A DNA stretch of 55,204 nt, taken from contig CAMYKB010000033.1 of assembly GCA_947258875.1 (NCBI GenBank), positions 1 through 55,204 of the forward strand. Reading direction: 5' to 3'. Position numbers and translations under genes: made by a program. Shown here piece by piece: positions 46,652-55,204 of this stretch. The stretch's first letter is position 1, and each line of letters starts with the position of its first letter. The notes beneath the pieces are model-generated. The model worked only from the letters and a program-made list of their open reading frames with translations, made no database searches and was not told the origin of the DNA. The DNA is from an uncultured Gammaproteobacteria bacterium. GTDB taxonomy: Bacteria > Pseudomonadota > Gammaproteobacteria > CAMYKB01.

Positions 46652-48286
46652 TCAAGACTCAAAAATCTTGCCGTAACCTGAGGTGATGGGGTAACGCCGA
46701 TCCTTGCCAAAACCGCGCTGTGTAATACGCACACCCGGTGGCGCCTGGCGGCGCTTGTACTCGTTGGTCAGCACCATTTTTGCTATGCGCCTAACAGTGG
46801 CAGCATCGTAACCTCGCGCAATAATCTCGGACGCCGAGCAATCCTGTTCCACAAACAATTCAAGTATTGGATCCAGCACATCGTACAGCGGCAGACTGTC
46901 ACTGTCTTTCTGCTCTGGTGCAAGTTCTGCAGATGGCGGCCGCGTGATGACACGCTCAGGGATCACCCGTCCCAGGGTGTTGCGATACTCGGCAAGCCTG
47001 TAGACCCAGGTTTTGCTGACATCCTTGAGCGGCGCGAAGCCGCCCGCCATATCACCATAGAGCGTGGCATAACCCACGGCCATTTCACTCTTGTTACCTG
47101 TGGTTAACAACATGCGGCGCTTTTTATTCGAGAACGCCATGAGAATAATGCCGCGAATACGCGCCTGAATATTTTCTTCTGTGGTATCCGCAGGCAACCC
47201 CGAAAAAGGTTCTGCAAGCGCAGCGAGAAAGACATCGAACATCGGTTCTATGGAGATAAGTTGATGCACTACTCCCAACGCGTCTGCTTCTTCACGCGCA
47301 TCGTCGATACTCATCTGTGCGGTATAACGCGAGGGCATCAACACGGCCTCCACGTTTTCGCCACCCAGTGCATCGACAGCAATGGCCAGTGTTAGGGCCG
47401 AATCGATACCGCCAGACAAACCCAATACCGCGCCACGGAAACTGTTCTTGGTGACATAATCATGCACACCCAGCACCAGGGCACGGTAAAGACTGCTCGC
47501 GTCACTGCTGCCTTGCCCAGACTTCTCGCTGGTTGCGAATTCGCCACGCTGCGGCGAGTACGTCACGCAATACAGGCCTTCCTCAAAGTCTGGCGCCCTG
47601 AAACTTAATTGTCCGTCGGCCGCCATCACCAGTGAATCTCCATCGTAAACCAGCTCATCCTGGCCACCGACGTAATTGACATAAATGATTGGCAAACCGG
47701 TCTCCTGCGTGCGTGCGCGCAACTCATTTACACGCCGCTGGTGCTTACCCAGGTGGTAGGGCGAGGCATTGATGTTGATAAGTAATCCGGCACCGGCGGC
47801 GACCGCCTGCTGCGCGGGTTGCGGTTGCCATATGTCTTCGCAGATGGTGATACCGACAGCGACGCCCTTGATATCCACCACACAGGCGCTCGTGCCTGCC
47901 TGGAAATAACGCTTGTCATCGAATACCTTGTAATTTGGCAGTATTTGCTTGTCATAGCGCGCCACCACCTGACCAGCGCGCATCAATAACGCCGAGTTAA
48001 ATAAATACCCCCCCTCTTCGACCGGCACACCGATAATGACATCGATGCCTGATACTGCTGTTGCGACATCATCCAACGCACGGTGCACGCGCCGCATAAA
48101 ACTGGCGCGCAGTAATAAGTCTTCGGGCGGGTAACCAGAGAGCGTCAGCTCGGGGAAAACTACCAGATCAGCCTGAGTGAGATCACGCGCCCGATTTATG
48201 ACTTCAATAATCTTTTGCGCATTTCCCTCAACATCACCGACCAGTACATTTAGTTGCGCAAGCGCTACCTTCAGCTCATCGCTCAT
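46652..48286 (-). CDS. nadE: NadE, glutamine-dependent NAD+ synthetase
   Basis: A 544-aa two-domain enzyme. The N-terminal nitrilase-type glutaminase has the catalytic Glu in FPELTLSGYPPEDL, Lys in YDKQILPNY and Cys in GITICEDIW. The C-terminal synthetase has the PP-loop LGLSGGIDSALT and MAVGYATLYGD. It converts deamido-NAD+ to NAD+. It follows sucD with one base between, so it is part of the sucCD transcript. Confidence 0.96.
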   Translation of the reverse strand: MSDELKVALAQLNVLVGDVEGNAQKIIEVINRARDLTQADLVVFPELTLSGYPPEDLLLRASFMRRVHRALDDVATAVSGIDVIIGVPVEEGGYLFNSALLMRAGQVVARYDKQILPNYKVFDDKRYFQAGTSACVVDIKGVAVGITICEDIWQPQPAQQAVAAGAGLLININASPYHLGKHQRRVNELRARTQETGLPIIYVNYVGGQDELVYDGDSLVMAADGQLSFRAPDFEEGLYCVTYSPQRGEFATSEKSGQGSSDASSLYRALVLGVHDYVTKNSFRGAVLGLSGGIDSALTLAIAVDALGGENVEAVLMPSRYTAQMSIDDAREEADALGVVHQLISIEPMFDVFLAALAEPFSGLPADTTEENIQARIRGIILMAFSNKKRRMLLTTGNKSEMAVGYATLYGDMAGGFAPLKDVSKTWVYRLAEYRNTLGRVIPERVITRPPSAELAPEQKDSDSLPLYDVLDPILELFVEQDCSASEIIARGYDAATVRRIAKMVLTNEYKRRQAPPGVRITQRGFGKDRRYPITSGYGKIFES

Positions 48287-48287
48287 A

Positions 48288-49163
48288 CTAGCCGTTGCTT
48301 AGTAATGACTGCATGCGCGAACCGAGTTCTGCAGGAGAGCGTACCGTCGCCACACCGGCTGTTTCCAGGGCCTGGTATTTTTGCTCGGCCGTACCCTTGC
48401 CACCGCTGATAATGGCTCCGGCATGACCCATGCGCTTGCCGGGTGGCGCCGTCACACCAGCGATATACGATACCACCGGCTTGCTGACCTGCGACTGGAT
48501 ATAGTCGGCAGCCGCTTCCTCGGCTGTGCCACCGATTTCACCCACCATGATGATACCGTCGGTCTGTGGATCCTGTTCGAACAGTTCCAGGCAGTCGATA
48601 AAATTCATTCCCTGGATGGGATCGCCACCTATGCCGATACAGGTGCTTTGACCCAGGCCATTTAGCGTAGTCTGGTGAACGGCTTCATAGGTAAGAGTAC
48701 CGGATCGTGACACCACACCAATCTTTCCCGGTTTATGTATGGCACCCGGCATGATGCCGATCTTACATTCACCGGGGGTGATAATGCCGGGACAATTGGG
48801 GCCGATGAGATAGATACCGCTACCATCAAGGGCCGCTTTTACCTTCAGCATATCCAATACCGGGATACCCTCGGTGATACAGACAATCACCTTGATACCC
48901 GCATCGGCCGCTTCCAGTATGGCGTCCGCTGCAAACGCCGCCGGCACATAAATCATACTGGCATCGGCTCCGGTCTCTGCCATAGCTGCGGCCACGGTGT
49001 CGAATACCGGCACATCTAGATGTGTTTGTCCGCCCTTGCCTGGCGTTACACCACCGACAAGTTGCGTGCCATATTCCTGCGCCTGTGAAGAATGAAACGT
49101 GCCCTGCTTGCCGGTAAAACCCTGACAGATGACTTTGGTTGATTTATCAATGAGTACACTCAT
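48288..49163 (-). CDS. sucD: SucD, succinyl-CoA synthetase alpha subunit
   Basis: A 291-aa subunit. The CoA-binding motif is [13 protein letters not shown]. The phosphohistidine lies in [15 protein letters not shown], and the other features ([27 protein letters not shown]) are typical. Together with SucC it makes ATP or GTP in the TCA cycle. It starts 23 bases after the sucC stop. Confidence 0.98.
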   Translation of the reverse strand: MSVLIDKSTKVICQGFTGKQGTFHSSQAQEYGTQLVGGVTPGKGGQTHLDVPVFDTVAAAMAETGADASMIYVPAAFAADAILEAADAGIKVIVCITEGIPVLDMLKVKAALDGSGIYLIGPNCPGIITPGECKIGIMPGAIHKPGKIGVVSRSGTLTYEAVHQTTLNGLGQSTCIGIGGDPIQGMNFIDCLELFEQDPQTDGIIMVGEIGGTAEEAAADYIQSQVSKPVVSYIAGVTAPPGKRMGHAGAIISGGKGTAEQKYQALETAGVATVRSPAELGSRMQSLLSNG

Positions 49164-49186
49164 GCTTTGGTATCCGTCTGTCTGGT

Positions 49187-50347
49187 TCAGGCCGCGGCCT
49201 TGACCGCGCGCGTGGCGGCCTCGGTCAAATCACTCACGGCAATAATATCGAGCCCACTGTCGGCCAGCAGTGCGCGCCCCTGTTCAACATTGGTGCCCTC
49301 CAGGCGCACCACCACCGGGATCTGTACACCCACCTCGCGCACCGCATTGATAATCCCCTCGGCAATCAAATCACAACGCACAATGCCGCCAAAGATATTC
49401 ACCAGCACAGCGCGCACCTTTTCGTCCGAGAGAATCAGCTTAAAGGCCTCGGCCACGCGTTCTGCTGTGGTACCCCCTCCAACATCGAGAAAATTCGCCG
49501 GTTCTCCGCCCTGCAGCTTGATCAGGTCCATGGTCGCCATCGCCAGGCCGGCGCCGTTCACCATGCAACCGATGGCCCCATCGAGTTTGATGTAATTAAG
49601 GTCGTGCTCCTGAGCAATGACTTCGCTTTTTTCTTCCTGTCCGGTATCGCGTAACGCCAGCAGATCCGGGTGCCGATACAATGCGTTGGCATCCAGGTTA
49701 ATCTTACCATCCAGCGCCATAACCTGGCCCTCACCGTTGAGTATCATGGGATTGACTTCGACAAGGCTGGCATCCGCTTCGATGAAAAGCTTATAAAGAC
49801 CAGCCAGCATTTTTGCGAACTCACCTACCTGCCCCTTGTCCAGACCCAGGGTAAAACCCAGTTTACGCGCTTGGTAAGGCATCAATCCCGTGACAGGATC
49901 AACCGCTTCCGTGAGAATCTTCTCCGGCGTTTCGGCGGCCACGGTCTCAATATCCATACCGCCCGCAGCGGAGGCCATAATAGTTACCCGGCGACTGGCC
50001 CGGTCGACCAGTAAGCCCAAGTAGAACTCCTGCCTGATCTCTGTCAAGGTCTCGACCAGCAGGGTCTCCACCGGCAAACCATCAGGTCCGGTCTGGTGTG
50101 TTACCAAGCGTGAACCCAGCAGATCCTTAACGACTGCTTGCAGGCCATCCTGTCCTTCGGCACTCTTCACACCGCCGCCCTTGCCCCGCCCGCCAGCATG
50201 GATCTGGGCCTTGACGATCCAGGCATTACCCTCGAGTTGTTCCAAAACTTTGTTAATATCGGCACTGTCGCGCACTACCACGCCCGCCGGCACGGCGATA
50301 CCATAGTGTGCAAACAGCGATTTGGCCTGAAATTCATGGAGGTTCAT
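49187..50347 (-). CDS. sucC: SucC, succinyl-CoA synthetase beta subunit
   Basis: A 386-aa ATP-grasp subunit starting [32 protein letters not shown] binds the nucleotide. VEVNPMILN and [16 protein letters not shown] are conserved. The order is sucC-sucD-nadE. Its upstream region also contains repeat copy B, which separates it from the divergent PP0621-pilSR group. Confidence 0.98.
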   Translation of the reverse strand: MNLHEFQAKSLFAHYGIAVPAGVVVRDSADINKVLEQLEGNAWIVKAQIHAGGRGKGGGVKSAEGQDGLQAVVKDLLGSRLVTHQTGPDGLPVETLLVETLTEIRQEFYLGLLVDRASRRVTIMASAAGGMDIETVAAETPEKILTEAVDPVTGLMPYQARKLGFTLGLDKGQVGEFAKMLAGLYKLFIEADASLVEVNPMILNGEGQVMALDGKINLDANALYRHPDLLALRDTGQEEKSEVIAQEHDLNYIKLDGAIGCMVNGAGLAMATMDLIKLQGGEPANFLDVGGGTTAERVAEAFKLILSDEKVRAVLVNIFGGIVRCDLIAEGIINAVREVGVQIPVVVRLEGTNVEQGRALLADSGLDIIAVSDLTEAATRAVKAAA

Positions 50348-50460
50348 CTGTTTGGGTACTCCCTCGTCCAGTCCCCGGAATCATAATACTGGTGTCAGCA
50401 ACAACAGTGGACTAACTATAATAGTCCCGGCTTGCAGATGCACCACATAAACCACAGACT

Positions 50461-50718
50461 AGGGTTCTCTGATTAATGCATGGGCAGAATAATATGAGAT
50501 GCAATATCGACCATTTGAAGGCGCGCATCGCAGGTAAAGCTTACCGCATCCTGCTCACGCCCCTTACCTACATCCATGTAGGCAAAGCTTACCCTATCCT
50601 GCTCACACCCCTTACCTACATCCATGCAGGCATTAGCAATGCTATTGCCGAGGGTCGGGCAATTTTGTACCCAGGTCTGGACATTAGACAACCGGTCTTG
50701 AATTAATCAGAGGTTCCT
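50461..50718 (+). repeat. Dispersed repeat copy B, with two 48-bp modules
   Basis: Left end AGGGTTCTCTGATTAAT (50461-50477), right end ATTAATCAGAGGTTCCT (50702-50718), nearly exact inverted ends. The copy is flanked by CTAG-like and CTAA tetranucleotides. Two tandem 48-bp units occupy 50532-50579 and 50580-50627; both contain CATCC/TATCC followed by TGCTCAC(G/A)CCCCTTACC. The rest matches copy A on its minus strand. It fills the sucC-PP0621 gap, where no other gene is seen. Confidence 0.82.
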
Positions 50719-50725
50719 AAGCCCT

Positions 50726-50953
50726 ATGTCTCGTCTTTTTTTACTCATCGCTATTATCGGGCTTGTGTGGCTGATCGCACGCAGCGTATTCAAGTCTTCG
50801 GCTAATCCGACAACACCGGAACAACAAACAAATACCAAGATGATCCGCTGTGATTACTGCGGAACCCATGTGCCCGAGAACGAGATTATCCACACCAACG
50901 ACAAGCGGTATTGCTGCGAGCAGCACCGCAAATCGGACCAGGAGACACCGTAG
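50726..50953 (+). CDS. PP0621-like small membrane-anchored zinc ribbon protein
   Basis: A 75-aa protein. The N-terminal helix LFLLIAIIGLVWLIARSVF anchors it. A CDYCGTHVPENEI...RYCCEQH ribbon could bind zinc. This matches the short PP0621 family, whose genes precede pilS in many Pseudomonas-like genomes. The function is unknown. The nearby repeat end supplies the AGAGG-like sequence 13 bases before the ATG, so the translation signal is unusual. Confidence 0.82.
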   Translation: MSRLFLLIAIIGLVWLIARSVFKSSANPTTPEQQTNTKMIRCDYCGTHVPENEIIHTNDKRYCCEQHRKSDQETP

Positions 50954-50984
50954 GATCCATGCCCCGGGTCTGACTGGATGTGAT

Positions 50985-52628
50985 ATGACACCCCGTAACC
51001 GCATGACCGACATCAGCCTGCCATCGACCGCCTGGGGTTCGCAGTGGCTGCTAAATTTTTACAGATTAGTGCTCGCCGCATTGTTTCTGATATTGATCAT
51101 CAAAGGCACGCCAAATTTCCTGGGCCAACTCGATCCCGTCCTTTTCCGCTCAATCGCAACCGCCTACCTGACATTCACGATCGGCTGGATGTTTGTGATC
51201 CACTATCGAGTTCCTGAATTTCGTTTACAGGTCTATATTCAGTCACTCATCGATATCCTCGCGATTGGCATCTTTATGTATCTCAGTGGCGGCGTGACCA
51301 GCGGCATAGGCATGTTGTTGATCGTCACCATTGCCGGCGGCGGCCTGTTAATGCCGGGCCGTTCTGCTTTGCTGTTTGCCGCGACCGGTACAATCACACT
51401 GCTTGCTGTGGAATCCTATGGACAGATAACACAGAATTTCCAGGAAACCGCATATACACAGACCGGCCTGCTCGGTGCTGCGTTGTTTGCCACGGCACTG
51501 CTGGCCATGGCACTGGCACAGCGAGCCCGTCAAAGTGAGTTACTGGCAGCCAAGCGCGGCATTGACCTTGCCAATATGGCGGAACTCAACGCGCACATCG
51601 TCAACCAATTGCAATCCGGTATCCTGGTGGTCGATGATGATGCTAATGTACTGCTGATGAACAAGGCGGCACAGCAGTTACTGGGACAGGAAAAGGCACC
51701 CGGCACGACCGCCCTGATCAAGATTTCCCACGCACTGCATGGCCTGCTACAACGCTGGGTTGCTGACAATAGGGATATCCCCGAAAGTATCAGCCTGGAG
51801 CATACGAGTAATGCCGGGCTACGCGCGCAATTCAAGCATATCGGTGCACGCAAGGAAGACAAGGGCTGCGTCATCTATCTCGAGGATACGGCCGACATCA
51901 ATCGCCAGATCCAGCAAAGCAAACTGGCGTCGTTGGGGCGGTTAACAGCGAGTATTGCCCATGAAATTCGCAATCCATTGGGCGCTATCAGCCATGCCAC
52001 ACAACTGCTGGAAGAATCTCATAATATCGAGCCATCCGACAAACGATTACTCGATATCATTCACTTACAATCCAACCGCCTCAATGAGATCATCAACAAT
52101 ATCCTGGGCCTGTCGCGACGGGACAATCTTCATCCCGAAGCTATCAGCCTGGAAGCTTGGCTCGCTCACTTTAGCGAGGAATTCAGCGTCATAGAGGGAC
52201 TGCAGAGCGACTGGGCACAAATCGACATCGAGCCGCACAACATGTCAGTAACCATGGACGCCAATCATCTGCATCAAATCCTGTGGAACCTGTGCACTAA
52301 TGCGGTCAAATACGGCAGGAATACAGAAGGCGAACTGGCACTCGTGTTCCAGGGAGGCATTTCACCGGATAGTCATGCGCCCTATCTCGACATCATCGAC
52401 TCGGGGCCTGGTATAGACAAGACCTCTCAGGCTCAGCTGTTCGAACCGTTCTTTACCACCAGCACGACTGGCACCGGCCTGGGGCTGTACATCTCACGCG
52501 AGTTGTGCCAAAACAACGGTGGAGACCTGAGCCATATCCCTAACCCGATGGGCGGCAGCTGTTTTCGTATCCATTTCCCTATCAGCCAGACAGAGGACCA
52601 GGAGCTTGCAACACGCGCTTATCATTGA
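50985..52628 (+). CDS. pilS: PilS, sensor kinase for type IV pilin
   Basis: A 547-aa kinase starting at ATG 50985 (MTPRNRMTDIS). An ATG at 51003 is also possible; the frame extends upstream but overlaps the PP0621 gene. Six hydrophobic helices occupy roughly residues 20-190, as in PilS. A PAS-like domain (ILVVDDDANVLLMNKAAQQL) follows. The phosphorylation site is SIAHEIRNPLGAI and the ATPase motifs are LWNLCTNAVKYG, DSGPGI and GTGLGLYIS. PilS senses pilin level in the membrane in Pseudomonas. Confidence 0.93.
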   Translation: MTPRNRMTDISLPSTAWGSQWLLNFYRLVLAALFLILIIKGTPNFLGQLDPVLFRSIATAYLTFTIGWMFVIHYRVPEFRLQVYIQSLIDILAIGIFMYLSGGVTSGIGMLLIVTIAGGGLLMPGRSALLFAATGTITLLAVESYGQITQNFQETAYTQTGLLGAALFATALLAMALAQRARQSELLAAKRGIDLANMAELNAHIVNQLQSGILVVDDDANVLLMNKAAQQLLGQEKAPGTTALIKISHALHGLLQRWVADNRDIPESISLEHTSNAGLRAQFKHIGARKEDKGCVIYLEDTADINRQIQQSKLASLGRLTASIAHEIRNPLGAISHATQLLEESHNIEPSDKRLLDIIHLQSNRLNEIINNILGLSRRDNLHPEAISLEAWLAHFSEEFSVIEGLQSDWAQIDIEPHNMSVTMDANHLHQILWNLCTNAVKYGRNTEGELALVFQGGISPDSHAPYLDIIDSGPGIDKTSQAQLFEPFFTTSTTGTGLGLYISRELCQNNGGDLSHIPNPMGGSCFRIHFPISQTEDQELATRAYH

Positions 52629-53937
52629 TGACGAGCCTGATATCCGCGAACTGCTGGAGATCACGCTCAACCGCATGCAGCTGAGGACGCATGCGGCGGC
52701 CAATGTCAGGGAAGCCAAGACGCTGCTGGCCGAGCATGACTTCGACCTCTGTCTGACCGATATGCGCCTGCCCGACGGCAACGGCATCGAACTGGTCGAA
52801 TATATTCAGGTCAACCACCCCGCCCTGCCGGTAGCCATGATCACTGCGCACGGCAGCATGGACACCGCCATCAAGGCCCTCAAGGCCGGCGCCTTCGATT
52901 TTGTCTCCAAACCTATTGATCTAGGCATCCTGCGCGGCCTGGTCGATAGCGCACTGAAACTCTCAAACCAAGACGATATACCCCCCCTTACCGAACCAGC
53001 CGATGACCCGTTACTGGGTGAATCAGCGGTCATGAAAAAATTAAAGACCACCATCAACAAGCTGGCACGCAGCCAGGCACCCGTCTGTATCCTGGGCGAA
53101 TCCGGGGTCGGTAAAGAACTGGTGGCCAACCGCATACACAACCTTGGGCCCCGCGCAGACAAACCCTTTGTACCCGTCAACTGCGGCGCCATACCCGCTG
53201 AGTTGATGGAAAGCGAATTTTTCGGCCATCTCAAGGGCAGTTTTACAGGAGCCATAACCGACAAGGAAGGTCTGTTTCTGGCCGCCAACGGCGGCACCCT
53301 GTTTCTTGATGAAATCGCCGAGTTGCCGCTGCACATGCAGGTCAAACTGCTGCGCGGCATCCAGGAAAAGGCCATCAAGCCGATCGGCGCGCACAACGAG
53401 ATCCCGGTTGATATCCGTATCCTCAGCGCCACCCACAAGGACCTTGCCAAAGAGGTCCATGAGGGCCATTTTCGCCAGGACTTGTACTTCCGCATCAACG
53501 TCATTGAATTGCAGGTACCACCATTGCGCGAGCGCAATGGTGACATACGCATTCTCAGCGAATACCTGCTGGAACGTCTGGCAGGTCAATGGGAAGTTGA
53601 ACCCCTCAGACTATCAAATACCGCACGCAATAAACTTGAAGGCTACGGCTTCCCCGGCAATGTGCGCGAACTTGAGAATATCCTCGAACGCGCCGCGACC
53701 CTGTGTGATAACCAGCTGATCGAGGCCGAAGACCTGCATCTTCAGGACAAGACAAAACCGCAGCCCGCCGGGATGGCGCAGCAGGGTCAGCTGGAAGACT
53801 ACCTGGAAGACCAGGAAAAACAGGCCATTGTCGAGGCCCTCGAAAAAACCCGCTGGAACAAGACCGCCGCCGCCAAGTTGCTGGGCCTCAGCTTCCGCCA
53901 GCTGCGCTACCGACTCAAGAAGCTTGAGCTTGAGTGA
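52606..53937 (+). CDS. pilR: PilR, sigma-54-dependent activator of pilin transcription
   Basis: A 443-aa NtrC-type regulator starting at TTG 52606 with AGGAG three bases upstream, overlapping pilS by 23 bases. The receiver domain (ALIIDDEPDIRELL, phospho-Asp in LCLTDMRLPDG) is followed by Walker A GESGVGKEL, the sigma-54 loop GSFTGA and TLFLDEIAELP. The Fis-like C-terminus is NKTAAAKLLGLSFRQLRYRL. Its target is very probably the pilA gene 268 bases downstream. The stop is followed by the TTGTCA-N5-TGACAA palindrome. Confidence 0.94.
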   Translation: MQHALIIDDEPDIRELLEITLNRMQLRTHAAANVREAKTLLAEHDFDLCLTDMRLPDGNGIELVEYIQVNHPALPVAMITAHGSMDTAIKALKAGAFDFVSKPIDLGILRGLVDSALKLSNQDDIPPLTEPADDPLLGESAVMKKLKTTINKLARSQAPVCILGESGVGKELVANRIHNLGPRADKPFVPVNCGAIPAELMESEFFGHLKGSFTGAITDKEGLFLAANGGTLFLDEIAELPLHMQVKLLRGIQEKAIKPIGAHNEIPVDIRILSATHKDLAKEVHEGHFRQDLYFRINVIELQVPPLRERNGDIRILSEYLLERLAGQWEVEPLRLSNTARNKLEGYGFPGNVRELENILERAATLCDNQLIEAEDLHLQDKTKPQPAGMAQQGQLEDYLEDQEKQAIVEALEKTRWNKTAAAKLLGLSFRQLRYRLKKLELE

Positions 53938-53953
53938 CTGTATATGACCTTTA

Positions 53954-53970
53954 TTGTCAGTTTGTGACAA
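53954..53970. promoter_or_regulatory. TTGTCA-N5-TGACAA palindrome upstream of pilA
   Basis: Perfect 6-bp arms TTGTCA (53954-53959) and TGACAA (53965-53970). It is about 100 bases upstream of the sigma-54-like element, a usual distance for an enhancer-binding protein site. Whether PilR binds it is not known. Confidence 0.35.
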
Positions 53971-54062
53971 TTCTTGATTAATTGAAATGTTAAATTCTGT
54001 AACATCCTGAATGGACGGTACTTTTTTAACGATTAATAGCCTAATTTCAGCGTTATAAAACC

Positions 54063-54078
54063 TGGCACGGAACCTGTA
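54063..54078 (+). promoter_or_regulatory. Candidate sigma-54 promoter of pilA
   Basis: TGGCAC at 54063-54068 is an exact -24 box; five bases later CTGTA stands where TTGCA is expected. The -12 match is imperfect. The 128-base leader and the adjacent pilSR genes make the assignment plausible. Confidence 0.5.
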
Positions 54079-54205
54079 TATAGTTAGGGCAGATTGGCAA
54101 ACCAATCCGTTTCCGGTTCTGTCACGGACGATGGCCTTACTAGCGCCAACAATCGATGTAACTGGAGTTTCTAAATTTAGTTGTTAAATTTATCGGGAGA
54201 TAAAC

Positions 54206-54697
54206 ATGAAAAAAGTTCAACAGGGTTTTACGCTTATCGAATTGATGATCGTGGTTGCGATTATCGGTATTCTGGCCGCGATCGCGATCCCGGCTTATCA
54301 GGATTACACCATCCGTGCCAAGGTCACTGAAGGTCTGACCCTCGCCAGCTCCTATAAGACTCAGGTTGCTGAAGCATTCCAGTCTGACGGGATCGTCGGT
54401 GTGCAAACCCTATCTGCCAGCCTTCCAGCTTGGGTACCCACTAAATATGTGAGCAACATGGTAATCGGCGTGACCGGCGTTGTCACCATCACTTATGGCC
54501 CTAACCCGGCTCAGGTTAATGGTCAGACAGTCATCTTGACGCCGTCTATTGCCGCTGCTGCATTGGGCGCTGGCGTGGCTGGCAACATTGACTGGGCCTG
54601 TGAATCTACAACCAACGCAACCGCAACTGCACGCGGGCTTTTGGTTACTGGCGGCGCTACATTGCTTAACCGCTATGTTCCGACAGAATGTAAGTAA
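54206..54697 (+). CDS. pilA: PilA, major type IVa pilin
   Basis: A 163-aa prepilin with the leader MKKVQQG cleaved before Phe, in the motif [19 protein letters not shown] (Glu5 present). [14 protein letters not shown] is the classic helix continuation. The C-terminal disulfide loop is likely formed by the two Cys in DWACES and VPTECK. ATG 54206 is preceded by a GGGAG site. A strong terminator follows. Confidence 0.95.
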   Translation: MKKVQQGFTLIELMIVVAIIGILAAIAIPAYQDYTIRAKVTEGLTLASSYKTQVAEAFQSDGIVGVQTLSASLPAWVPTKYVSNMVIGVTGVVTITYGPNPAQVNGQTVILTPSIAAAALGAGVAGNIDWACESTTNATATARGLLVTGGATLLNRYVPTECK

Positions 54698-54723
54698 TCT
54701 GTCTCAGGCATAACATCTCAACC

Positions 54724-54750
54724 AAAGCCCCTCTCCGGAGGGGCTTTTTT
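54724..54750 (+). terminator. Terminator after pilA
   Basis: AGCCCCTC (54726-54733) and GAGGGGCT (54738-54745) pair around TCCG and are followed by six Ts. It separates pilA from the second pilin gene. Confidence 0.9.
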
Positions 54751-54946
54751 ATAGTCTCGGTTATTTGAATCCTACATCCCAGTAGAAAACACATGATCGC
54801 ACTTTTGACAGACCTCTCTTAATCTATGTTTAGAAAGGAGGGGATTTTTCTTTTAATGGTAGGTTTTAGCGGTATAAAAGGCCTAGCTATTTGAACCTAT
54901 TAAAGCTTATAAAGGTAATTCAAGGTACTAAGAATGGATAACTTCA

Positions 54947-55204
54947 ATGAAGACCTGTGAAGGTGGTTTCACACTGATCGAACTTATGATCGTAGTTGCA
55001 ATAATCGGCATACTCGCCGCTATTGCAATACCGGCTTATCAAGACTACACCATACGCGCGAAGGTGTCGGAAGGTCTGGTCCTGGCGTCTCCCGCCAAGA
55101 CCGGCGTCGCCGAATACTATGTCTCGGAGGGTACGCTACCCACCGATAACACCCAGGCGGGGGTGGCACCACCCACCGAAATCACGGGCGATTACACCGC
55201 CTCG
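54947..55204 (+). CDS. Second type IVa pilin (partial, cut by window end)
   Basis: From ATG 54947, 86 codons run to the window edge without a stop. The leader MKTCEGG is short and contains a Cys. The mature start [20 protein letters not shown] is identical to PilA, and [10 protein letters not shown] follows, but the variable part differs ([20 protein letters not shown]). This marks a tandem pilin pair. No good ribosome site precedes the ATG. Instead AAGGT (54922-54926) serves an 8-codon mini-ORF (ATG 54934 to TGA 54958-54960) overlapping the pilin start, which could couple translation. Confidence 0.88.
   Translation, partial: MKTCEGGFTLIELMIVVAIIGILAAIAIPAYQDYTIRAKVSEGLVLASPAKTGVAEYYVSEGTLPTDNTQAGVAPPTEITGDYTAS

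Noticed and set aside
1-55204. CRISPR array, prophage, rRNA or complete insertion sequence
   Set aside because: No regular repeat-spacer pattern, integrase, transposase or rRNA sequence was found; the only repeats are the short intergenic elements and inverted repeats reported.

Overview
The window looks like chromosomal DNA from a sulfur-oxidising gammaproteobacterium. It carries soxZ, soxA and soxB, a YeeE/YedE-type sulfur transporter and two rhodanese fusion proteins. The housekeeping order is typical of Gammaproteobacteria: ybgC-tolQRAB-pal-cpoB-queE-queC, glrK-qseG-glrR, fmdB-DUF502-aspS-nudB-yebC-ruvCAB, bamD/rluD/pgeF/clpB and pilSR-pilA. No species name can be supported from the sequence alone.

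Layout. 1-3.2 kb: end of soxZ, soxA, a terminator, a divergent copy of a dispersed repeat, then soxB. 3.3-5.5 kb: an SH3-like protein, tRNA-Lys(TTT) with a 22-bp perfect inverted repeat at its 5' side, and the sulfur transporter. 5.6-12.7 kb (minus strand): queC, a small possibly frameshifted ORF, queE, then the whole Tol-Pal cluster. 13.1-20.1 kb (minus): an EF-hand protein, the glrK-qseG-glrR two-component cluster, ruvCAB and yebC. 20.2-25.8 kb: a repeat, an alpha/beta hydrolase, nudB, a PilW/PilF-like lipoprotein fused to a SPOR domain on the plus strand, aspS, a DUF502 protein and an FmdB zinc ribbon.

25.8-29.9 kb holds the least understood locus: a DUF6502-like, helix-turn-helix-containing protein between two paralogous six-repeat DUF5666-like lipoproteins. 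It is preceded by a good sigma-70-type promoter whose -10 lies inside a perfect palindrome. 30-33.6 kb: an SDR enzyme, an ArsR-rhodanese regulator with an operator-like palindrome, a sterol-desaturase-family protein and a TVP38-rhodanese fusion. 33.6-39.1 kb (minus): copA, a membrane-anchored cupredoxin and lutABC. 39.3-50.3 kb: a Cys-rich small protein, clpB with its own heat-shock promoter, def, a GcvR-like ACT protein, pgeF, rluD, bamD, nadE, sucD and sucC. 50.4-55.2 kb: a repeat, a PP0621-like protein, pilS, pilR and two tandem type IV pilin genes, the second cut by the window edge.

A family of intergenic MITE-like repeats ties several regions together (1133-1322, 20216-20471, 43833-43993, 50461-50718, plus a bare end-to-end palindrome at 45723-45748). 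Members share GGAACCTCTGATTAAT-like inverted ends and differ by carrying 0, 1 or 2 copies of a 48-bp module. Two of them supply the stop codon of the neighbouring gene.
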